Source of the DNA: Cyclaneusma minus | Lineage: Eukaryota > Ascomycota > Leotiomycetes > Marthamycetales > Marthamycetaceae | Length of the DNA stretch: 64,000 nt | Assembly: GCA_037179335.1 (NCBI GenBank) | Contig: JAKZHN010000001.1 | Coordinates: forward strand, 1,984,001 to 2,048,000 | Reading direction: 5' to 3' | Part shown: positions 38,901 through 51,338 of the stretch, one piece after another | Layout: each line of letters opens with the position of its first letter | How positions within the stretch are numbered: the first letter of the stretch is position 1 | Notes under the pieces: model-generated | Seen by the model: only the letters and a program-made list of their open reading frames with translations | Database searches by the model: none | What the model was told of the DNA's origin: nothing | Made by a program: the position numbers and the translations under genes

Positions 38901-40539
38901 TATAAAATTTATTAAAAGTATTTTTATTTTTAATATTTGGAAAACTATTTGTTTTTACTAGATTCATATTTATTAAAGCCTTTTTAATTAAATTGTTTAT
39001 AATGCTAATAAGGAATTTGCCAATAAAAGATTCAAATAATATGCAAAATTTATAGGCAATAAATTTAAAAAAATTCCTATTAAAGCATATCAAAACATTA
39101 GAAAAATCAAATGCTATTATACTTTTTTTTAAAAAGCCTATAATATTTTAAAGCTTAATTTGCTTAATAATTTTTTCAAAATAACTTTTCAAATAGCTAT
39201 TCAAGCTATTAATAATATTGCAGAATTGAATAAATTTATATTAATTATATTAATTTTTGAATTTTAGTTTTAATTTTCTAATAATTTCGCTCTATTTTTT
39301 TATAGTGAAAAAAAAAATATTAAGAAGGCTATAAAAGCGATTTGCAAAGCATATGCTAAATATATAATTATTAATGCTTTTTAAATTTGCAATAATTTAA
39401 ATACTATTTTTACTATTAAACTCCCGCTAATTTTAATAATAAGAATTTAGCGTGAAAAGAAAAGCCTTTATTATTTTCTAATTATTAATAATAAAATTTA
39501 TATTTTGCAAATATTTAATAAATTAAGAAATTTTAAAACTATAATTATTAAGCTATTTTTTCGGACAATAAAAATCCACTATATAATTTAATCTTTAAAA
39601 ATAAAAGTAAAAGTAATTAGAAATTGTATTAAAATAATAGTTTGGACGATTTTAACCTATTTATCCTAATAAACCAATATTTCCAATCCCAAAAAATACA
39701 ATTTGCAAATTAAAATGCTAATAAATTATTTTTAAACGCTATAGCGCAATTTTTTTTCAAATAGCATAGCATATTCTATTAGTATAGCGCAATTATAGTT
39801 TGATATTATAGAATAATTCAAAAAAAGAAAACGCTTTAAAGGATTAATTAATTGGAAATCTGCAGATGCTAAAGCTATTAAGGGTTTTTTAAAAAATTAA
39901 ACCAATTTTTATTTTCAAAGTTTTTAAGTAATAAATTGGATGGTATTATTATTAATTTCCTAAAGTCTATAAATTTTAAAATTTTTATTTACTGCTATAA
40001 AAATTCTGCTAAATTAATTCGCGTTTTTTAGGAAGCTGCTTAAATAATTAACAATTAACAATTAATAATTAATTTAAATAACGTTTTTATAATTTATTTA
40101 ATTATAAATTCTAAAATTCAATTGGAAATGTTTCTAATTTAAAAAAAGATATTAAATTGTAGATTGTTTTTTTAGCTTTGCAAAAGAAGAAAATCTATAA
40201 TTTTTGGCAGATTATTTAAAGCTTTCAATATTGCAGAAACTGATGGCCTTTTTACTAATAAAGTATTTAAATTTTAAATTTATAATTCAAAAAAGCATTA
40301 AAATTTATACTTTTTTGATACTAGAATAGTTAAAAAGGTTAAAAATAAAGAAATTACAGTTTTTTATAAAAACTTACAAATAATTATTTAAAGCTATAAT
40401 AAAAAGAAAAAAACTATTTTTACTTACTTATTTATAATTTAATATGCCAACTAATAATTAATTATAGCAATTGCTTTTTTTCTCTATTTTTAAAAACTTA
40501 ACATATAGCTAAAAAAAATTACTCAAATATATATTCAAT

Positions 40540-41740
40540 TCCAATTAATATTGAATTGTTCTATTTACGCGAATTTACCAAAGGAAATACAAGGCAGATT
40601 TTCTTTTAACATTATTATTTATATTTTAAAGTTATTTTATAATATTGCAAAATCTGGTTTTTATTGGTTTATTATTTATTTTAAATACTATTTTAAAGAC
40701 CTAATAATGAAAATTTCAATTTTTAATATTTATTTCTTTATTATACGATTTTTGAATTCATTTTTAATTATAGCTATGCAAATAAACGATATTTTGCATT
40801 TTGCGGACAATAAATAATCCAAATTCAAAGAAATTAAATTAAAAAACATTGCCTTTTGCGCCAAATTGAAAATTAAATTGGATATTGAAATCCCTTTTTT
40901 ATTTAATGGTTGTATTTTTAAATTTAAAAATAATGGATTTATAATTGTATGCTTAAAAGGCCAAGGAAAAAAAATCTTTTTTATAAATATCAAATTTTTA
41001 TTAATAATATTAATATATATTAAATAGCATACCAGGGCCTATTATATTTTAGGAATTTGACAATTAAAAACTGCTTATTTATGTTTTATAACAATATAGT
41101 ATTAGGGGTTTTTGAAAAAAAAAAGCTAAAAGGCTTAATAAATATTTTAAATAATTTTTTTTTTAATATTGGCATTACTATTATTACGCTATAGCTATCC
41201 ATTTTATATCTTTATATTTTTATAAATAGTTTATTTATTAATTTGGAAAATTCTAATTTTCAGCTAAATTATATTATTGCTATTGGCAATAAAATCAAAT
41301 ATAATAATATTGCAAAATTTATTACTTAAAGCTATTTAATTTATTAATTATTTATTAAATTTAAAAAAAATAACCAAAAGCGTGTTTGCAAGCGAAATTC
41401 TAATTCTAATTTAAAATAATAATATAGAAATTGCTTTTAGCACTATTTTGGTTTAAATTACTAATAAATTGGATATTTTCCAAATTTCTATAGTAATTTA
41501 TATAGATTTTGATTTTTTTATAATTATTTAATTAAGCCAGAAATTACAAATAAAGAGCATTTAATAATTAATATTTTTTATTTACGCTAAAGCTATAATT
41601 GAAAAAACCTTATAAAATTTAATAAATAAATAGTAAAAATAACTCGGTCGATTTTATAACCAAAATTGCTTATAATAAAGCGCTTGATATTTTTATTAAA
41701 ACCAATGAATTTACAATTTAAATAAAAAACTGAATTAATT
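40540..41740 (+). pseudogene. Y reverse transcriptase/RNase H remnant (Ty1/copia, RVT_2 type)
   Basis: The frame 40,551-40,817 is open for 88 codons and reads NLPKEIQGRFSFNIIIYILK, then AKSGFYWFIIYFKYY and IAMQINDILHFADNK, matching the fungal copia RT pattern 'LP.E......VL.L..PLYG..ESG.HW...Y' and 'QTDD'; the first Asp of the pair is now Asn. Downstream in the same strand come FNGCIFKFKNN with CLKGQGKKI, then KKITKSVFASE (RNase H entry), and VDFITKIAYNK with FIKTNEFTI at the end of RNase H. This is a dead Ty1/copia polyprotein 3' end. Confidence 0.85.
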
Positions 41741-42367
41741 ATAAAAAAAAAGAAAGGAGTTGAAAATAAATAATTCGGACCATTTACCAATTCAAATTTT
41801 TTTAATATAATATATTGGCTAATAAGCTTTAATATTTACACTTACTATTGACTAGTTAGCCAGGCTTTTTTATATATTTTTCTTTTTTGTTTTTTTAATT
41901 TGATTTATAAAAATAAATAAATAGATATTCGAATTTTTAATATTTTTAATTTAAAATTTATATAGTTTAGTTTTTATAATTTGTACAATTTTTGGATTTT
42001 TGGAACTCAATTTTTATAATGGGTTTATTTGGATTTTTTAAACTCTATTTTTTGCGGACGATTTTGCCAAAATCGCCATTTTTGTTTTTTACTATTGCTA
42101 CGCTTAGCAGGCAAAAAGAAAATCCCCAGTATTGGAATACTAATATAGTCAATTAGAAATCATTTGTGCGCTATTGATATTTTTAATTATTACTATTATA
42201 GCTACTTTTGACCTTAGGCTATTATATTAAGCTATAGGTATATCTATACTTTGCTAAGGGCTTTCTTTTAATTAAAACTCAATTAAAAAAATACTCGTTA
42301 CCTGCTAGCTTTATTATTTACTTTTTAAATAATCACTTCGTTCTACCCTATAATACCAATAGATTTT

Positions 42368-42650
42368 GCAATTTAATAAAAAGCTTTAAATTTATTTTTA
42401 AAAATATACTGGGATTTGTTTCCTGTATAAAATATAAATTAATTTTTTATAAAAATTATTATTAAATATTTTCAAAATATTAAAACTAATAATTAATAAT
42501 ATTTATTATAGATTTTGATTTTAAATTTTATAAATTTAATTAATTAATAGCTTTAATATTGCATAAATACTTTTTTGCTTTTGTTTTTTATTTGCTAAAA
42601 AAAAGCAAAAAATATTGCTTAATTAGAATAAATAGTTTTTTAGCTATTAG
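42368..42650 (-). mobile_element. LINE copy 1, segment 3 (RT palm)
   Basis: Aligns with about 28,310-28,590 of copy 2, including the segment coding the RT palm. It is flanked on the left by the end of Y and on the right by the 1.6-kb insert. Confidence 0.72.
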
Positions 42651-44236
42651 GTTTTTTAAAAAAAAAGTATTTAAAAAGACTATTGGTTTATAAATTACAA
42701 ATATAATATAGTTTTTCTTGCCTGGCTTTTAAAAATTATTATTTAGGCTATTTTAAATTAATTGAAATAATAGCCCTATTTTAAGCAGGTTGTAAATAGT
42801 TTTTAAATATATATTTTAATTATTGGCAATATAGTTTTTTAAATGTAAAATGGAACACCGGATAATTTAGCGGTTTTATAGAATTTTTGCTTGTGGAAAA
42901 AAAATTAAAATGTTAATTTATATTTCTCCAATTGTTTTTTTAAAATTTTAAAAAAATATTGGTATTTTCCACGTTTATTAAATTGGCTAAAAATAAATAA
43001 AAATAAATATATAATTATTCCGGGAATTGGTTATTAAAGGCAGGTTTTAATATTATAATAATGGGAATTTTAAAAGGTTAAAAAATATAGCTTTTTATTT
43101 TTGCCTATTTTTTACATTTTTAAAGGAAATTACGGTTTTGGAAAGCTTTATAAAAATCGGTTTTTCAAATAATTATTTTTATTTTATTATTTACATTTTT
43201 ACTGGCTTTTTTAGCTTATTTATATATAAATAAATTTAAAAAAGGTCTTTTTCGCAATCTTTTAATATATTTAATTGCCTAATCGCTTTTGGAATTCTAT
43301 TATACTTTGCGCTATTGTTTTAATTTTATTTATAAACTTATTTCTGCTATTGCTAAATTAATTGCTTTTAGCAATTTAGAAATTTTATTATTAATATTAT
43401 TTTTAATATTAAATTTGATTAAATTATTTATAAAAATTAAATAATTTAAAAGCAGCTTTTTAAAAATTATTAAATTGGTTTTTTTATGCTTTTTTTAAGA
43501 AATAAAAAATCTGGAATATATAAAGCTTTAATTTAGTTTTTATTAATAGGTAATTAAAAAGAAAAAGAAATTTTGGCAAATTTAATGGCGTAGTAATATA
43601 TTTGCTATTTTTTAAATAAATTAAATTAAATTTATAATTGTTTTTGTTTTTTTAGTATTAAATATAATTGTATTTAAAAAGATTAAAAGCCGATATAAAT
43701 ATTGCTTTATAATGGCCATTAAAATATAAAAATATTTATATAAAATAAGTCTTGTTTTTGGATTTTATACCAAATAATAAAAATTGAAATTTTCTATTAT
43801 TAAAATATATTTTGTTAATTGCTTGGTAAAATTGGCCTTTAAAATAGAAAAGGTAAATTTTATAATATTGTTTCTATATGGCTTTAAAGGATTATAAATA
43901 TTATAAATTTGGAAATTCGAAAAAATAGCTTTGGGGCTAAAATATAAATTAATTAATATAAAATTTGCTAAAAGAATAGTGGGTTTTTTAGCTATTAATT
44001 GGAATTTTTTAATTAATATAAATAGCTATTTTAAAATAGCCTTTAAGAGGAAAAGTAATATAAAAGCCACTAATATTGGAACTTTTAATTGCTTATATAT
44101 TTGGATTAATTTATAATTTTTAAATAGCAAAACAAAAAGATTAATTAGATTTATTAAATTTAATATTGGATTTATTATTTTTACTAATTTATAGATATTA
44201 TTCTATAATTCTTAAAAGAATTATTATATATTTATT
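42651..44236. mobile_element. Unclassified ~1.6 kb insertion in LINE copy 1
   Basis: The LINE sequence breaks after 'tagctattag' (42,641-42,650) and resumes at about 44,237, while copy 2 runs straight through at about 28,600. The insert is AT-rich and T-skewed on the plus strand, suggesting former coding on the minus strand. I see no clear LTRs or terminal inverted repeats and recognise no transposase motif. Its size would suit a DNA transposon or a solo fragment; this is inference only. Confidence 0.6.
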
Positions 44237-44596
44237 TAATTTTTTTTAGCATTTTTGTATTTTTACTAATATTTGCATTTTACGGCTAAAATATTTATAT
44301 ATTTATTATAAAAGCAATGGCTATCAAAATTGCTTGAAAAACTTTAATTAATATTTAAAAAACATTAAAAAAATTGTAATTTTGAAAATAAAGCAAAAAC
44401 GCGACGTATATTTGAATATTTTTCCATTTTATTTAAAATTGGCGAAAAATCTTTTTTATTTTTTTTGCAAAAAGGCTTTTTTTATTAAATAATTAATTAA
44501 AATAATATTTTGGCTATATTTTTATTATACAATATAAACTTATTTTTAAAACGCTAGCGCGCTATTTTACGCTTGACTTTTAAAACTTTATATAAG

Positions 44597-44627
<31 letters not shown>

Positions 44628-45373
44628 AATTTGCATATTTCCAATTAATATATTTTAATAACTTTATTTTAAAGCATTTTTTAATATAGGAAGTTTTTAT
44701 ATATTTATTATAAATTAAAATATTTTTAATATATATTTTTGCAATATATTTTTAATATTAGCAATTAAAATATTAAATAGCTTTAAAATAGGTTTTAAAT
44801 AATTTTTAGATTTTAGCTTTCGAATTTAATAATATACGCATTTTAATAGATTTATTAGCTTTCTTTGCTAAAGCGTATTTAGTAATTAAAACACCGTATT
44901 TTTTAAATTATTTTTAATTATTTTTAATTATATCGCTTAAAGAATTTTTAATTTTAAATGGACTTTTTTATTATCTTTTAAAATCCGATTAATTATAATT
45001 AATTTATTTAATTTTGGTAAAAATAAATTTTTAAATATTTTTTAAATAAAAATAGAAAATAAGGCTTTTAAAAGCAAGCCTTTAAAAAAAGGAATTTAAT
45101 TTAATTATGGTTTTTAATTAAGGCTTAGGCTGCTTTAATATTAGGGGCCTATGAAAATTCTAGAATAGCCCAGTTTATTAAATTTAAATTTAATATAATT
45201 AATTATTTAAAAGTCTAATTAAAAGCGGAGTTTTTTATTTAATTTGCTATATTTGTTTTTAAAGTTTTACAAAAAACCGGTTTTAATATTTTTTTTTATA
45301 TCGGTAAAAGCTTTAAAGCAAAAAAAAAGCTTTAGAAAGCTTAAATAAAAATTCAATTAGATATGCTTAATAT
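44237..45373 (-). mobile_element. LINE copy 1, segment 4
   Basis: Aligns with about 28,600-29,740 of copy 2 (shared landmarks: attttatttaaaattggcg; ggcttaggctgctttaatatta). It contains a (TA)n run at about 44,599-44,625, absent from copy 2. It is interrupted on the right by C2. Confidence 0.75.
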
Positions 45374-45582
45374 TAGAAACCAACGCGGGTTGGTTTCTTT
45401 AAGTGTATGAAATAATTAAAAAAAAGGAGAGAGCTATTTTACAATGCCAAATATCTAAATGGCTCCCTCGCTTATACGCATATGCCAGAAATGTAAATAG
45501 GTTTTATGCCCAAATCTCTCCAAAGCTCTATAGATTTCCGGGCTTGTAAAGCTCCAATTCGAATTAACGCGAAAATATTTTA
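45374..45582 (-). repeat. C2 LTR, left (3') copy
   Basis: Starts tagaaaccaacgcgggttgg, with a short inverted repeat (aaccaacgcgggttggtt). It pairs with 50,595-50,804 and is more AT-mutated in its last ~60 bp. Confidence 0.85.
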
Positions 45583-48500
45583 ATATTTTCTTTAACCCCA
45601 ATAGCTATTTAAGCTTTTTTAAAGCCAATTTCTTTTAGTATAAATTTTTTTATCTCTTTAAAATTTTACTTTATTTTATATATATATATAAAAACACTTA
45701 CTTAAGTATTTTTCTTTATATTAAATATCTATATTATTATTATTATTATTTTCCAAAGCTATATTCAATTTTAAAAAAAGATTAAATTTAGCAAATAAAA
45801 TTCGGTTTAAAGGCTTGGTAAAATTATTCACTATTATATTTTATATTCGAATATAAACAATTTATTATTTTTAATTATTTTTAAATTTGTAAATAAACTA
45901 ATATACTATATTAATATGTTTAATTTTTTTAGAAAGCTAGAAAATTTGAATAAAAGCAATGTCATTCTAATTGGTTTTTTTTATATTTATATAATATAGA
46001 TTTGTTTTTACCAATTTTTTAAATTTTAAATTTTTTAATATTTAAATTATTTATTAATTTTGCTTAATATTGACTGAAATTGCTACATATTTAACTTTGC
46101 AAATAAATATTGCAATGCTTTTTTATTTTAGCTAAATTATAAAATAGAATTATTAAGCAATATAGCTATAAATTCGCTAATGCTTTTCTAATTTAATAAT
46201 AATTTATAAAATATATTATTATAAATTTATAAATTTCTTGATTTGCTTAGGCTATATTTATTTTTTTAGCTAATTATAAATTTTAAATAATAAAGCAATT
46301 ATATTATACCAATATTATATTATTTGCAAAAGTTTGCTATAAATTATATTAATTTTTCAATTGCAAAATAAATGTTTAATTAAATAAAAATTATAATATA
46401 TATTTTTTGCCTAGGTTTTTCAAAAAAGAACCAATTTTTATTTATTTTTTATTATCTTAAATTGGCTTAGTCGCTTTGCTTTTGCTGACTATAAAATTAA
46501 AATAAAAAGTTTTGTTTTTATGAAAATCCGAATTCAATATAAAAACTATTAATATTTTGCTTTTAATTAATGTATAAAATTTTAATTAACCTATCTCTAA
46601 TAATTTATATATCTAGGATTCTTTTAATTGTTTTAAAACTTTTAGCTATAAAATAAAAAAAAACCTGGCAAAAAACTCGTTTAGCTTTTTAATAATCCTG
46701 GCAATTGCAATAATATTATTAATATAAATTAAAAAAATTGTATTTGTAATTTTATAAATAAATAAATAGAAATTGCTAGAATTTTATTTAAATTCGAATT
46801 TAATGATTTTGGCCTTTAAAATACAATTTTAATTTCTAATAGCCTATTTTAGCCTATATAAACTTTTATTTAATTGAAACATATTTCTTGGCTTAATTAT
46901 AATGCAGTTTAAAAAAGCCAAATACATTAATGTTTTTAAATTGGGTTTAATAAATATATTTCCAATATTAAAATAATGGTATTTAAAATTTTGCTAAATT
47001 ATAATTCCTAAAATAATGCATAAAATATTTATTTAAACGGTAAAACAAAATCCAAAAGAATTCTTTTTATAAATTCAAAAAAAAATCCCCGGGCCATTAA
47101 ATAAGCCTTATATTTATTAATGCCATTATTTAAATTAATTTCAATAATAAATATCCATTTGATAAACATTAAATTAAAAGCGATATTTATAGCAATTTTA
47201 AATTATATATTATTACCTATTAGCGCTATAATTCTTTTTATAATAGTTGTTTTATTAGTTTTCATATAAAAAATTAAAAATAGCCTTCTTATAATTGCTA
47301 AAAATAGGAACTTTATAAATTTCGCTTATTACTTTTTTTGCAGCTATAATTGCAATAAAAGCTTTAAAAAACGGCTTTAATAAATAATTTTGGCTTTGAT
47401 TATATTGCATTTTAAATATTTCCAATTATTAATTTTAAATATTTTCCGCGCGCTAAATAAAATAAAAATTGCAATATAAGCGCTATTAATATTTATTTTA
47501 TTTGCTTCAAAGATAAAGGCCGGTATAATATTTGCATTATTAAAATAAATAAAATATTTAAAATAGGAAAATCCGTAAAAATAAACTCTATATAAAACAT
47601 GGCCTATTTAACGGCTTAATAAATATATTATGCTAAAGCGCTTCGAGTGTATTATATTAAAGCGTTTTTAATATACTATATTATAATATAATAGATATAT
47701 TATAATTAATGCTAATTAAATTTTTAATAATTGGCTTTTTTAAATTATCAAATTTAAAGTAAATAATAATTCCATTTTATTTTTCATAAAAAGCAAAAGA
47801 ATTAAATATTAAAACAATTATTTTAAAAATTAAATTATAAATTATTTTAAATTTAAAAACAATTTATAAAAACTTGGCCTTATACGCTTTTTATTTAGCC
47901 TGCTGCTTTTTAATCGATTTACCGGGCGATAAACGTTGGGATACAATATTTAGCATATTTTATAAATCGTTGAAATTATTTTGAAGCTTTAAATTAAAAA
48001 AAATATTATATATTTATTTATTTTATTTTATTATTATATTATAAATTATTTTTTCTAAATTAGCGCAATATAATTGAAATTGCTTTATAATATTAAAATT
48101 ATAGCCAATTAAAATATATTTTCAAAAGTAAAAAAAGAGTTTATTTTAATATCTATAAACTAGCAGCTTTGTTTTAAAAATATAAAAATAAGCTTTGCAG
48201 CCCCAAATACAAATATATTTTATAAAAACAAATTTTTCAATCTATGCTTTTTTTGGATTTATTTTTCAATTTTCAATTTTTAAATCAAATTTAAAGCGGT
48301 TTTTTAAACAGAATTTTAATTAAAATGCTAATTTCCAAAATTTAACAAATAGCTAGACCTTATATAATATGGCTATAATATTATTTTTCGCGGTTTAAAT
48401 AGTCCATTTTGCAAGCCTATTTTGCCAAAATAAATAAAAAATAGTATTTTAAAAATGAATTTATTAGCTTATATTTAAAAACTAATTTTTTTAACCAATT

Positions 48501-50396
48501 TACCAGTATTATTATATTTAATAGCTTTGAATTTTTTGTTTAATTTTAATTTAATTTTTTTACGCCAAATAAAAAAATAATTATAAATATTTATTTATAA
48601 TTAAAATAGTAATATTTATATTTTATAGCTGCGGCTATTTAAAATTTCTATTATATAATAATTGCTATATAAATTTATAAAAAGTAATTTAGCAATATTA
48701 AAATAAATTAGTTTAATTAGCTTATTTTTATATAAGGCAAAGATTTTAAACATTTTAAAAATTATTTTTAATATTAATTATATTAAAAAATTATTTAATT
48801 TTGGCGGGGCCTATATATACAAGTTTTTTTATAATATAAAATATAATTTTAAAATTGGATTTATTATTTGGCTTTTTTTAAATTGGCTTATTGCATAATA
48901 TTTTTATTAATTTTATTGGCTTTAATTGCTTTAATAGCTAAAGCCGTTAAAATGCTTAGAATATTTTTAATATATTTAATTGCCAATATAAATAGAATTA
49001 AATTAATTATAAAATTTATAATATATAATTGTTTTATCTATAAAGGCTTTTAAAATAGATTTCTAATTAATTGGGCCTTTAAAATATATAATCCAATTAT
49101 TAAAATTGCTTAATGAATTTTTTTAATATATTTTCCTATTTGAAAATAAATTAATACTAAGTTTTAAAATATATAAAAAAAATGTTTATTAAAATAATAT
49201 CAATTTAATTAAAATATAAATATTTTTATTTTTATTTTGATAGCCTTTTAAATACAAAGCATTATAATTTTAAAAAATAAATAAAAATTAATTATATATA
49301 ATATAATATTAAAATTCATAATTTATTTAAATTTAAAAATCTTATTGATATAATTAATAAAGTTTTAAATAATATAGACTATATTTCTTTTTTTTTCGGA
49401 ATTAAAATTTGAATTTGCGGCCGTATTTGCAATTGGCTATTTTTTTGCAAAATATTTTTTTTTTAAAAAAATTGCAATTAGCTTAATAATACCTTTTAAA
49501 AAAATATTTTAAAAAACTTTTTTAGCTATGAAAAAAACTTTTTTAGCTATGAAAAAAATGCATTTGCTAATTTTATACTCCGAGCTTTTGCAAAAAGAAT
49601 ATAGCTAGCAATATTAATAAATACTATTGCTATTGCTATTTTTAAATAATTAATAATTGCTATAAAATATTAGGACTTTTTATTTGCCATTTTCGCTTTT
49701 TTGAAATTAAGCAATATAAATTGCTTTTTTTAAATTTAAATTTGATTTTGTCTTATATAACAATTTTTTTTTAATTATAGTAAAATTATTTTAATTAATA
49801 ATAATATTTTTAATAATAGTATAATTTATAAAAAAAGCCAAAAATAATAGCAAAAGAAAATAGCTTTAATATATATAGCTATATACGAAAAGCTATTTTA
49901 AATAATTTTGCAATAAAAGGTAAAAGAATTATTTATGCTATTTTAATAATAGTTTTGGCCTTTTATATATAAATGGAAACCTTTTAAATATATAAATTTA
50001 TAGCAAAATTAATATTTTTTTATTTTTTTATTTAATTCTTTTTTATATATTTGCAAAATATTGTTTTATATTAATTATTTCTTTATTTAGCTAATTAAAA
50101 TAAATCTAAATTTAATAGCAAATTTTAAAATTATTAATTAAATATTTTGTTTTTAGCTAATTTTAAATAATAGCTTATTGGCTTTTATTAACTATAGCAT
50201 TAATTTTATTTTAAAAAATATTTTTATTATAATAAATTAATTATATTAATTTTTATAAATAAAAATAAAAGCGGCCTTTTTTATATTAAAAAATACAAAT
50301 AATAATATAATAGCGAAAAGGAAAAACAATTTAATAGCAAAGTTTAATTGGTTTTTTCAAATTTTTTAAATAATTTTTTAAATAATAATTAATATT

Positions 50397-50551
50397 GTAA
50401 ATATAGCATTTGCTAATTGCAAATATAGCGTTTGTAAAACTATTATTTATTAATATAAATATAATATTTGCAAAAACAAATAATAATAGCAAATATAGCA
50501 TTTGCTCGCAAATATAACGTTTATAAAAAAAATTGCAAATATAGCGTTTGC
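50397..50551. repeat. Cluster of six palindromic 17-bp iterons next to the C2 5' LTR
   Basis: The unit gcaaatatagcRtttgc, with inverted ends GCAAA/TTTGC, occurs at 50,397-50,413, 50,419-50,435, 50,489-50,505, 50,508-50,524 and 50,535-50,551, with a degenerate copy at 50,457-50,471. The cluster lies 44 bp inside the LTR, in the 5' leader of the minus-strand element. Confidence 0.75.
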
Positions 50552-50594
50552 AATATTATTAATATAGTGCTATATATTAATAGTTATAATTTAT

Positions 50595-50804
50595 TAAAAA
50601 CCAATGCGAATTGGTTTTTTTAAATATATTAAATAATTTAAAAAAAAGGAAAAAACTATTTTATAATGCCAAATATATAAATAGCTCCCTCGTTTACATG
50701 CATATGCCAGGGACGTAAATGGGTCCTATACCCAAATCTCTCCGGAGCTTTACGGACCTCCGGGCCCGAGAAGCTCCGGTTCGAATCGACGCGGGAGCAC
50801 TCCA
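50595..50804 (-). repeat. C2 LTR, right (5') copy, well preserved
   Basis: The last ~110 bp (from about 50,690) are GC-rich, with ctccggagctttacgg and ccgggcccgagaagctccgg, in contrast with its partner at 45,480-45,582. It contains a tRNA-like ggttcgaatc word that I do not interpret as a tRNA. Confidence 0.85.
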
Positions 50805-51338
50805 ATATTTAAAAGGGTGCTAGCTGGTATAAAAATATTAAAATATAGCTTATATACTATTTTAATTATAGCAATATATATTTGCAAAGCAAGTTTTTAA
50901 ATAAACGGGATTTTTTAAAAAAAGGGATTTAATGGTAAAAGCTTTAATAATATAAATAAAAATTGGTAAAAAAACAATAAAGTTTTTTACGCTTTAAATT
51001 GCAAAAGCTATTAATGCTTTTTAAAATACGCCAATCAAGGTTTTGAAAATCTTTGCCTTTTTAAAATATATGCAAATATTGGAAATTAATATTTTTAAAA
51101 CTATAAAATTATTTTAATAATTGGCAATTGGCTTAAATATAGCAAATATAATTTTTTTGCTTGTATTAATATCGCCGCTTTGCTTTTGCGGCTATAATAG
51201 CAATAATAACGTTTTAGTTGCCTTGCGCTATATAGCGATAAGGTAAATTAAACAAGACGGTTTAAATGGGCCTGATTTTAAGAAATAATATTGCGATTTG
51301 ACCAAGAACTCATTTCAGCGTGAGTGATATTGTTTTTT
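50805..51338 (-). mobile_element. LINE copy 1, segment 5 (5' end)
   Basis: Aligns with about 29,740-30,272 of copy 2 and stops at 'gatattgtttttt' just before AATAAACCCTT (51,339-51,349). Read on the minus strand it begins with a short leader and MSSWSNRNIIS at 51,313. This is the least RIP-mutated part of the element, adjoining normal DNA. Confidence 0.75.

Larger units (their letters stand above)
24825..42367 (+). mobile_element. Ty1/copia element Y (plus strand), interrupted by G3
   Basis: Inserted into LINE copy 1 with GCAAT on both sides (24,820-24,824 and 42,368-42,372). The ends carry a direct repeat: 24,877-24,925 and 42,310-42,357 match closely, differing almost only by transitions. 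The right terminal repeat may extend back to about 41,840; the left one appears shortened. Without G3 the element is ~7.46 kb. Its right part holds copia-type reverse transcriptase (about 40,550-41,030) and RNase H (about 41,380-41,740), so class and strand are clear. I could not place the integrase motifs in 36.0-40.5 kb with confidence. Exact LTR limits are uncertain. Confidence 0.7.
45374..50804 (-). mobile_element. Full-length Ty1/copia element C2 (5,431 bp, minus strand), RIP-inactivated
   Basis: LTRs of 209-210 bp at 45,374-45,582 and 50,595-50,804 are flanked by AATAT (45,369-45,373; 50,804-50,808, one base of ambiguity). LINE copy 2 at about 29,738-29,760 shows the empty site. On the minus strand the end of RNase H is readable at 45,935-45,800: KKIKHINIVY ... 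VNNFTKPLN, matching the copia signature 'KHI(D)(I/V).YH...' ending 'AD.(F/L)TKPL'. Nothing inside remains open for more than ~60 codons. Confidence 0.88.
11194..51338. other. AT-rich, RIP-degraded nested retrotransposon island (~40 kb)
   Basis: The composition changes abruptly at both ends from balanced to extremely AT-rich, with TpA-dense sequence and no intact coding frame longer than ~110 codons. Recognisable retroelement protein motifs survive only when read through stop codons, and many stops are TAA/TAG where CAA/CAG/TGG would be expected. That is the signature of RIP (CpA to TpA on either strand), known in Pezizomycotina. Repeat comparison resolves the block into six element types listed separately. 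RIP machinery genes are not in the window. Confidence 0.9.

Noticed and set aside
50397..50551. CRISPR-like array
   Set aside because: Eukaryotic retrotransposon context, irregular spacing with very short spacers, no cas genes.
50690..50804. tRNA gene in the C2 LTR (ggttcgaatc and matching gctccc/gggagc ends)
   Set aside because: The T-arm stem does not pair, no proper box A is present and the span is too long. The same sequence occurs in the partner LTR, so it is part of the LTR.
11194..51338. The AT-rich block as mitochondrial or bacterial contamination
   Set aside because: No cox, cob, nad or rRNA signature. It is continuous with nuclear genes on both sides and resolves into LTR elements with target duplications and eukaryotic retroelement motifs.
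11194..51338. Starship-type giant transposon with a DUF3435 captain
   Set aside because: No intact cargo genes, no tyrosine-recombinase-like frame near either edge, and the block decomposes into retrotransposons.
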